DNA of 64,000 nucleotides, taken from positions 1-64,000 of the forward strand of contig CANIAL010000006.1 of assembly GCA_947465395.1 (NCBI GenBank). Direction: 5' to 3'. The position numbers and the translations under genes are program-made. This DNA is from Alphaproteobacteria bacterium (GTDB taxonomy: Bacteria; Pseudomonadota; Alphaproteobacteria; Micropepsales; Micropepsaceae). Below, piece by piece: positions 58,710 to 64,000 of the stretch (position 1 is the stretch's first letter; the number at the start of each line of letters is the position of its first letter). Below the pieces are notes generated by a model. It saw only the letters and a list, made by a program, of their open reading frames with translations, was not told the origin of the DNA and ran no database searches.

Positions 58710-59681
58710 ATGAAAGCCATACGCATCGAAAAGACCGGCGGCCCCGAAGTCCTGGAGTTCAAGGATTTCGATCTTCCCGCGCCCGGCCCCGGCCAGGTGC
58801 GCGTGCACCACACCGCCATCGGCGTCAATTTCATTGATATCTACCATCGCAGCGGACTTTATCCGCTGCCCATGCCGTCGGGCCTGGGGTCGGAAGCCGC
58901 TGGTGTCGTGGAAGCGGTGGGCGAGGGCGTCACGGGCTACAAGACCGGTGACCGGGTGGGCTATTGCACCGGCGCCATCGGCTCTTATGCGGAAGCCAAC
59001 AATGTCGCCGCCGAAAAGCTGGTCAAGCTGCCCGCCAATATCAGCGACGAAGTGGCGGCCGCCAGCATGCTGAAGGGCATGACGGCGCAATATCTTTTGC
59101 GCCGCACCTTCCGGATCGAAAAAGGCCAGACCATCGTGTTCCATTCCGCCGCGGGCGGGGTGGGCCAGATCGCCTGCCAATGGGCGAAACATCTTGGCGC
59201 CACCGTGATCGGCACCACCACTTCCCCAGAAAAGATCGAGCTGGCGCGCGCCAATGGCTGCGACCATGTGCTGAATACAAAAGACGCAGGCTGGGAAAAG
59301 AAAGTGCGCGAGATCACGGGCGGCGTGGGCGTGCCAGTGGTTTATGATTCCATCGGCAAGGACACGTTTGACGGTTCGCTGGATTGCCTGGCCGTTCGGG
59401 GCCTCATGGTCAGCTTCGGCAATTCGTCGGGCCCGGTGACGCCGTTCCCACTCAATATCCTGGCGGGCAAGGGCTCGCTTTATGTCAGCCGTCCCACACT
59501 TGCCAGCTATACCCGCACCGCCGCCGAGATGCAGGAAACCGCCGATGACCTTTTCAAGGTGATTGCCTCGGGCGCGGTAAAGGTTGCCATCAACCAGCGC
59601 GCCCCGCTGAAGGATGCGGCCAGGGTGCAGGAAGCGCTGGCAGGCAAGCAAACCACGGGCGCCACTGTTCTGATCCCGTAA
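58710..59681 (+). CDS. NADPH:quinone oxidoreductase (zeta-crystallin type)
   Basis: 323-residue MDR-superfamily protein without the zinc-binding cysteines. NADPH loop FHSAAGGVGQIACQWAK, the KAIRIEKTGGPEVLEF start and VNFIDIYHRSGLYP signature mark the QOR group. ATG at 58710; a TTG four codons earlier is less likely. Third in the DUF255-DLH-QOR run, which ends at a strong terminator. Confidence 0.93.
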   Translation: MKAIRIEKTGGPEVLEFKDFDLPAPGPGQVRVHHTAIGVNFIDIYHRSGLYPLPMPSGLGSEAAGVVEAVGEGVTGYKTGDRVGYCTGAIGSYAEANNVAAEKLVKLPANISDEVAAASMLKGMTAQYLLRRTFRIEKGQTIVFHSAAGGVGQIACQWAKHLGATVIGTTTSPEKIELARANGCDHVLNTKDAGWEKKVREITGGVGVPVVYDSIGKDTFDGSLDCLAVRGLMVSFGNSSGPVTPFPLNILAGKGSLYVSRPTLASYTRTAAEMQETADDLFKVIASGAVKVAINQRAPLKDAARVQEALAGKQTTGATVLIP

Positions 59682-59702
59682 GATTTGGCGCCGCTCAAAA
59701 AG

Positions 59703-59730
59703 AAAGGCCGGACTCGCGTCCGGCCTTTTT
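59703..59730. terminator. Bidirectional terminator between the quinone oxidoreductase gene and rho
   Basis: Perfect 11-bp stem AAAGGCCGGAC/GTCCGGCCTTT with a TCGC loop, T-run on the plus strand and TTTCTTTTT on the minus strand. Serves both convergent genes. Confidence 0.92.
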
Positions 59731-59750
59731 CATTTGTGCGTGTCGAACGA

Positions 59751-61034
59751 TTACGTATTCATGCTCTCGAAGAACTCATTATTGTTCTTCGACGAGCGCA
59801 ATTTGTCTTGCAGGAATTCAATCGCATCAATGGTGCCCATGGGCGCCAGGATGCGGCGCAGGACATAGGTTTTCGCCAATGTGCCCTTGTCGATGAGAAG
59901 CTCGTCCTTGCGGGTGCCGGACCGCATGATGTCGATGGCCGGGAAGACGCGCTTGTCGGCAACCTTGCGGTCCAAAATGATTTCCGAATTGCCGGTGCCC
60001 TTGAACTCTTCAAAGATCACTTCGTCCATGCGCGAGCCGGTATCAATCAGCGCGGTGGCAATGATGGTGAGCGAGCCGCCTTCTTCAATGTTGCGCGCCG
60101 CGCCGAAGAAACGCTTGGGCCGCTGCAGCGCATTGGCGTCCACGCCGCCGGTCAAGACCTTGCCCGATGACGGGACCACAGTGTTGTAGGCGCGGCCCAG
60201 GCGGGTGATCGAATCCAGAAGAATAATCACGTCACGCTTGTGCTCGACCAGGCGCTTGGCCTTTTCAATCACCATTTCGGCCACCTGGACGTGGCGCGTT
60301 GCCGGTTCGTCAAAGGTGGAGGAGATGACTTCGCCGATCACCGTACGCTGCATGTCCGTGACTTCTTCGGGACGTTCGTCAATCAGAAGCACGATCAGGA
60401 AGGCGTCGGGATGGTTGGCGGCCATGGCCTTGGCGATGTTTTGCAGGATCACGGTCTTGCCGGTGCGCGGCGGGGCGGTGATCAGCGCGCGCTGGCCCAT
60501 GCCCTGGGGCGCCACGATGTCGATCACGCGGCCGGTCTTGTCCTTTATCGTGGGATCGTCCAGCTCCATCTTCAGCCAGCGCGTGGGATAAAGCGGCGTC
60601 AGATTGTCGAAATGGACCTTGTGCTTGATCTGCTCGGGGTCCTCGAAATTGATGGTGGTGACCTTCAGCAGCGCGAAATAACGCTCGCCATCCTTGGGCG
60701 CGCGGATGGGACCTTCCACCGTGTCGCCGGTGCGAAGGCCGTAACGCCTGATCTGCGACGGCGAAACATAAATATCGTCGGGGCCGGGCAGGTAATTGGA
60801 TTCCGGGGACCGCAAGAAGCCAAAGCCGTCCTGCAGGGTTTCGACGACGCCGGTGCCGGTGATTTCCACATTGCGTTCAGCCAGTTCTTTCAGGATGGCG
60901 AACAGCATGTCCTGCTTGCGCATCGAAGAGGCGTTCTCGATTTCGAGATCCTCGGCAAAGGACAAAAGGTCGGCGGGTTTCTTGTTTTTGAGATCCTGCA
61001 GCTTCATCGCTTGCAGGCCTTCTTGAACGGTCAT
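59751..61034 (-). CDS. rho: Transcription termination factor Rho
   Basis: RNA helicase that ends transcription; hexamer. 427 residues: N-terminal helical domain, RNA-binding cold-shock domain ([24 protein letters not shown], seen in parts), Walker [18 protein letters not shown]-loop and R-loop ([11 protein letters not shown]). ATG at 61034 (MTVQEGLQ) because AGGTG lies about 6 bases upstream; the extra two codons upstream are unlikely. Confidence 0.98.
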   Translation of the reverse strand: MTVQEGLQAMKLQDLKNKKPADLLSFAEDLEIENASSMRKQDMLFAILKELAERNVEITGTGVVETLQDGFGFLRSPESNYLPGPDDIYVSPSQIRRYGLRTGDTVEGPIRAPKDGERYFALLKVTTINFEDPEQIKHKVHFDNLTPLYPTRWLKMELDDPTIKDKTGRVIDIVAPQGMGQRALITAPPRTGKTVILQNIAKAMAANHPDAFLIVLLIDERPEEVTDMQRTVIGEVISSTFDEPATRHVQVAEMVIEKAKRLVEHKRDVIILLDSITRLGRAYNTVVPSSGKVLTGGVDANALQRPKRFFGAARNIEEGGSLTIIATALIDTGSRMDEVIFEEFKGTGNSEIILDRKVADKRVFPAIDIMRSGTRKDELLIDKGTLAKTYVLRRILAPMGTIDAIEFLQDKLRSSKNNNEFFESMNT

Positions 61035-61219
61035 GTACACACCTGATGATGGAATGATCCGATGAGAGGAGAGCCTTGAGGCTGTTCATCGGGGTTTGGG
61101 GACCCGCGCCGGATATCGGCTCCGGCCCCAAGCGAAGAGTGCCTGTAGGCCCGGCGGGTCTGGAGGGAACCGGGCGGTTATAGCCTGATTTTTCGGGGTT
61201 GCAAATGCGGATTCTATAC

Positions 61220-61309
61220 CCCCCTCCGTCACAGCTCGGGTTTGCCAAGTGGCAAACACCTCGCTGCGACACCTCCCACCCGCCAAATGCTTCGCATTGC
61301 AGGGGGAGG
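61220..61309 (+). repeat. Family 1 palindromic intergenic repeat, copy 7 (hemJ-rho gap)
   Basis: 90 bp from CCCCCTCCGTCACAGCTCGG to GGGGGAGG, with inner hairpins GTTTGCC-AAGT-GGCAAAC and AATGC-TTC-GCATT. Nearly the same as copies 3 and 4. Lies between the hemJ stop and the rho leader. Confidence 0.82.
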
Positions 61310-61333
61310 TAGCCAGCGTTGGTTACGAGAGGT

Positions 61334-61789
61334 TCACGAAAACGGCTTCACAACCACGAGAATTACAATGAACACCATCAGCACGGCCGGGATTTCGTTG
61401 GTGATGCGGTAGAAACGCTCGCTTTTGGTGTTGCGGTCCTGCGCAAAATCCTTGCGGCGGGCGGACAGGTAGCCGTGATAGCCGCTCATCAGCAGCACCA
61501 GGGCGAACTTCGCCTGCAGCCAGGTGTCCAGATAGGCCCCGGTCAGCCAGGCCATCAACGGCCCCGAAATCCAGACCGCGATCATGGCGGGGTTGATGAT
61601 GCCGCGCAGCAGCTTGCGCTCCATCACCTTGAAACGCTCCGACCCGTCCGAGCCCGGTGCAGTCTGGGTGTGATAGACGAAAAGCCGCGGCAGATAGAGC
61701 AGCCCGCTCATCCAGGCGATCACGGCGATGATGTGGAAGGCCAATATCCAGGAAAGATAATCGGCCAGCGCGTCCTGAATGGCGAACAT
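61334..61789 (-). CDS. hemJ: Protoporphyrinogen IX oxidase HemJ
   Basis: Penultimate step of heme synthesis in bacteria lacking HemG/HemY. 151 residues, four membrane helices, with the conserved His19 (WILAFHIIAVIAWMSGLLYLPRLFVYH, seen in parts), Arg/His at LPRLFVYH and C-terminal RFYRITNEIPAVLMV. ATG at 61789; the frame runs on into hemH, which overlaps only if the longer form were used. Next to hemH, a sensible pairing. Confidence 0.95.
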   Translation of the reverse strand: MFAIQDALADYLSWILAFHIIAVIAWMSGLLYLPRLFVYHTQTAPGSDGSERFKVMERKLLRGIINPAMIAVWISGPLMAWLTGAYLDTWLQAKFALVLLMSGYHGYLSARRKDFAQDRNTKSERFYRITNEIPAVLMVFIVILVVVKPFS

Positions 61790-61793
61790 GGTC

Positions 61794-62831
61794 TTATTTC
61801 CTGGAAGTTGGGTCCAAAAATCCGCAGCCTGAAAATTGCGCCGGGCATATGCGCCCCGCATCCGCGTTCACGCACGGGGTCTGCGCGGCTGCTGCTTTTC
61901 GCACCAGCGCCGCCAGTCCGTCAATGAATTCCGCATCGTCGCGCACAGCCGGGCAGCGGCGGTATTCCGGCACGCCGGTCTCGCGCGCCAGCCTGGCATA
62001 TTCGATATCCAGCTCCACCAGCGTCTCGGAATGCTCGCTGACAAAGGCCAGCGGCGCCACCACCAGCGCCTTGCCCTCGGCCCCGGCGCGGCGGATTTCC
62101 GCATCGGTGGCCGGCCCCAGCCATTTCAGCGGACCAACGCGGCTTTGATAGCAGACCACATGGTCCAGATTTTCCATCCCCAATTCTTCCACAATGGCGG
62201 CGGCGGATTTTTCCACCTGCCATTGGTAGGGATCGCCGCGTTCAATCACGCGCTCCGGCAGGCCATGCGCCGACAAAAGCAGCCGTGCATTCGGCGTCTG
62301 GGCCAGGGCGGCGCGGATATGCCCCGCCATGGCCCGCACAAAGCCGCTGTCGGCAGGATAGCAGCAGATGCGGGTGGTAGGCGCGGCCAAGCCAGCCGCC
62401 CGCGCTGCGCGTCCCCAGTCCTTCAGGGATGAGGCTGTCGTGGTGGTGGAATATTGCGGATAGAGCGGCAACAGGATGATCTTGTCAGCAGCGAATTTCT
62501 TTAACTCTGCCGCCGCGGCATCGCTGAAGGGATGCCAGCAGCGCATGGCAATGACGCATTTCGCTTCCACGCCGCTGCCCGACAAGGCGGCTTCCAGGGC
62601 GCGTGCCTGTTTTTCCGTCTCAGGCAGAATGGGCGAGGCGCCGCCCAGATAGTGATAAATCTCTGCCGCCACCGGCGCGCGCCGCCGGGCGATCAGCCAG
62701 GCCAGCGGCAATCTCAGGACCGCAGGCAGGCCAATGATCGCCGGATCGGAAAACAGGTTGCGCAGAAACGGCTCGACCGCTTCGGGTCCATCGGGTCCAC
62801 CCAAGTTGAACAAGACTATCCCAAGCTTCAC
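61794..62831 (-). CDS. hemH: Ferrochelatase
   Basis: Inserts iron into protoporphyrin IX. 345 residues with KLGIVLFNLGGPDGPE, the active-site His in LLSAHGLPERVIERGDPY and Glu in FVSEHSETLVELDIEY. GTG start. The C-terminal extension contains a cysteine group (CVNADAGRICPAQFSGCGF), as in proteobacterial ferrochelatases that bind an iron-sulfur cluster. Confidence 0.97.
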   Translation of the reverse strand: MKLGIVLFNLGGPDGPEAVEPFLRNLFSDPAIIGLPAVLRLPLAWLIARRRAPVAAEIYHYLGGASPILPETEKQARALEAALSGSGVEAKCVIAMRCWHPFSDAAAAELKKFAADKIILLPLYPQYSTTTTASSLKDWGRAARAAGLAAPTTRICCYPADSGFVRAMAGHIRAALAQTPNARLLLSAHGLPERVIERGDPYQWQVEKSAAAIVEELGMENLDHVVCYQSRVGPLKWLGPATDAEIRRAGAEGKALVVAPLAFVSEHSETLVELDIEYARLARETGVPEYRRCPAVRDDAEFIDGLAALVRKAAAAQTPCVNADAGRICPAQFSGCGFLDPTSRK

Positions 62832-63088
62832 AGGGTCACTTCCATAACAAGACTCCTAATAGGTATATGATGAAGGTGATGTTGGGTATGTGAGTTGTGG
62901 AGGCTTTTGTGCGCGGCTCCTGCCTGAAGCAATAGAGTCAAGGTGTTGGCGGCAAGCGGGCCTGTCCCCGCCCGGCCATCATGCTATGCTTTCATGCCGG
63001 GACCATGCACAGCAATGCACGGGACGCGTGGTTCCCGGATGCGCGCTGGGGATCAGCGGCCCCGGGGTGGACAAGATAGGGACGGACT
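62832..63088. other. Divergent hemH / PPDK-regulator spacer, candidate origin region
   Basis: 257 bp without a gene, slightly AT-richer at its left end. In Caulobacter and Rickettsia the origin lies between hemE and the gene equivalent to 63089. One near-consensus DnaA box is visible, TGTGGAAAA at about 63088-63096 over the start codon (8 of 9 to TGTGGATAA), plus CCCGGC/GCCGGG pairing at 62971-63001. No second good box, AT-rich unwinding tract or CtrA site was found, so this is only positional. Confidence 0.35.
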
Positions 63089-63940
63089 GTGGAAAAGAAT
63101 GTTCATGTCCATCTGGTGTCGGACTCCACGGGCGAGACCCTGAACGCCATCGTCAATGCCGCCCTAGCCCAGTTCGAAGGGGTGGAGGTCAACACCCATG
63201 CCTTTGCCCTGGTGCGGTCGGAACAGCAGTTGCAGCGCGCCCTGGACCAGATCACGCAGAATAGCGGGCTGGTCTTTTTCACCCTGGTCAATCCGGCGTT
63301 GCGCCAGAAGTTGCTGGCCCATTGCGCCGCGCTTCAGACGCCTTGCATGGATGTGATGGAACGGCCCGTCTCCGTGCTGCGCCGGTTCCTGGGCACTGCC
63401 GAAACCCATCGCCCCGGCGGCCAGCATGAAGTGGACCGGCGCTACCTGGACCGGATCGAGGCGCTGAATTTCACCATGCAGCATGATGACGGCCAATCCC
63501 TGGACAGCATCAATGACGCCGATGTGATTTTGGTGGGCGCAAGCCGCACCTCAAAGACGCCGACCTGCGTGCATTTGGCCACGCGCGGGGTGCGCGCCGG
63601 AAACATTCCGCTGGTGCCGGGCGTGCCTTTGCCGCCCGCGCTTCTGGCTGCGACAAGGCCCATGATCGTGGGCCTGTGGGTCTCGCCCGACCGGCTGGTG
63701 CAGGTGCGTCGTAACCGCCTGGCCAGCATGGGCGAAGCGCGAGACACCGATTATGTGGACCCCGAGCTGGTGCGCGCCGAAATGGCGGCCACGCGCAAAT
63801 TGTATGACCAGCAGGAGTGGCCGGTGATCGATGTCTCCCGCCGCTCCATCGAAGAAACCGCCGCCGCGGTGCTCAATCTTCTCAGCGAGCGCCAGGAAAA
63901 AGAGAAAACCGAGAAGGTGCGGGCGGGAGCCGGTTCGTGA
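63089..63940 (+). CDS. Pyruvate, phosphate dikinase regulatory protein (DUF299)
   Basis: Bifunctional kinase/pyrophosphorylase that switches PPDK or PEP synthase on and off. 283 residues: HVHLVSDSTGETLNAIVNAALAQF, seen in parts, the P-loop-like VGASRTSKTPT (149-159), YLANRGI-like HLATRGVRAGNIPLVPG and VGLWVSPDRLVQVRRNRL. GTG start with weak upstream signal. Overlaps maf by four bases. Same neighbour order as around the origin in related bacteria. Confidence 0.95.
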   Translation: MEKNVHVHLVSDSTGETLNAIVNAALAQFEGVEVNTHAFALVRSEQQLQRALDQITQNSGLVFFTLVNPALRQKLLAHCAALQTPCMDVMERPVSVLRRFLGTAETHRPGGQHEVDRRYLDRIEALNFTMQHDDGQSLDSINDADVILVGASRTSKTPTCVHLATRGVRAGNIPLVPGVPLPPALLAATRPMIVGLWVSPDRLVQVRRNRLASMGEARDTDYVDPELVRAEMAATRKLYDQQEWPVIDVSRRSIEETAAAVLNLLSERQEKEKTEKVRAGAGS

Positions 63941-64000
63941 GCGTACTGGTGCTGGCATCATCCAGCGCGGCGCGCCAGAAAATGCTGAAGGATGCGGGGG
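63937..64000 (+). CDS. maf: Maf-like nucleotide pyrophosphatase, 3' end outside window
   Basis: Only 21 codons are in view: V-SVLVLASSSAARQKMLKDAG. The LASSSxxRxxML pattern is the N-terminal signature of Maf/YceF house-cleaning pyrophosphatases. GTG start overlapping the upstream stop (GTGA). Confidence 0.85.
   Translation, partial: MSVLVLASSSAARQKMLKDAG

Overview
The window reads as a chromosomal segment of an alphaproteobacterium. It is GC-rich and densely coded, with many ATGA, GTGA or CTAG overlaps between neighbouring genes. The gene order rho - mnmE - mnmG - rsmG - parA - parB lies close to a DUF299/PPDK-regulator gene followed by maf, which is the neighbourhood of the replication origin in Caulobacter and Rickettsia. 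Also typical of the class are a RegB/RegA redox pair with senC, a free-standing HisKA_2-type kinase, MmcB and MmcQ proteins, and EcfG-type promoter motifs. I see no phage, plasmid, transposase, CRISPR or secondary-metabolite genes. The window is core chromosome, and its unusual content is mostly in the spaces between genes.

Layout. 1-6.3 kb: dnaK (5' end outside), dnaJ, a PmtA-like methyltransferase, moeB and a large protein of unknown function. 6.3-10.8 kb: an acetyltransferase gene, polA and a CHCC zinc-finger gene on the minus strand, then a PduO-type adenosyltransferase and a small membrane protein. 10.9-23 kb: a minus-strand information-processing block (rimP, nusA, ylxR-like, infB, rbfA, truB, rpsO, pnp), with trmB and metK upstream. 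23.2-26.4 kb: hisB, an M24 peptidase, mmcB, mmcQ-like and PAP2 genes. 26.4-30.3 kb: regB-regA diverging from senC, then folD and a YggT gene of unlike composition. 30.4-35.5 kb: tRNA-Ala(CGC), a CHASE2/cyclase-like protein lacking catalytic residues, a VanX-like dipeptidase, tRNA-Arg(CCG), a VOC protein and a cupin. 35.6-40 kb: a stress-flavoured group (carbonic anhydrase, Lys/Ala-rich protein, MsrB, MscL, HisKA_2 kinase, ribbon-helix-helix protein) with two consensus EcfG-type promoter motifs. 40-47 kb: rpmI-rplT, pheS-pheT, a methyltransferase and lepA. 47-50.4 kb: a frameshifted DUF4153 gene, hisH and hisA. 50.3-55.8 kb: parB, parA, rsmG, mnmG, mnmE, with two perfect 16-bp parS sites inside rsmG and mnmG. 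55.9-64 kb: a DUF255 thioredoxin-like protein, a dienelactone hydrolase, a quinone oxidoreductase, rho, hemJ, hemH, the PPDK regulator and the start of maf.

Two dispersed repeat families stand out. Family 1 (about 87-128 bp, seven full copies and one fragment) consists of nested palindromes bounded by CCCCCTCC and GGGGGAGG, all between genes. Family 2 (three copies) shares the core CGGGCAGGCGAGCGCAGCG and ends in GCGACCA. One copy supplies the stop codon of mmcB and the start of the mmcQ-like gene; another separates msrB from a decayed duplicate of its own 3' end.

The most interesting functional reading is a small general-stress group at 36-40 kb. GGAAC-N16-CGTT precedes a histone-H1-like basic protein and GGAAC-N17-CGTT precedes a ribbon-helix-helix protein, which is transcribed away from an orphan HisKA_2 kinase. 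Coordinates of short sites were counted by eye and may be off by one base.
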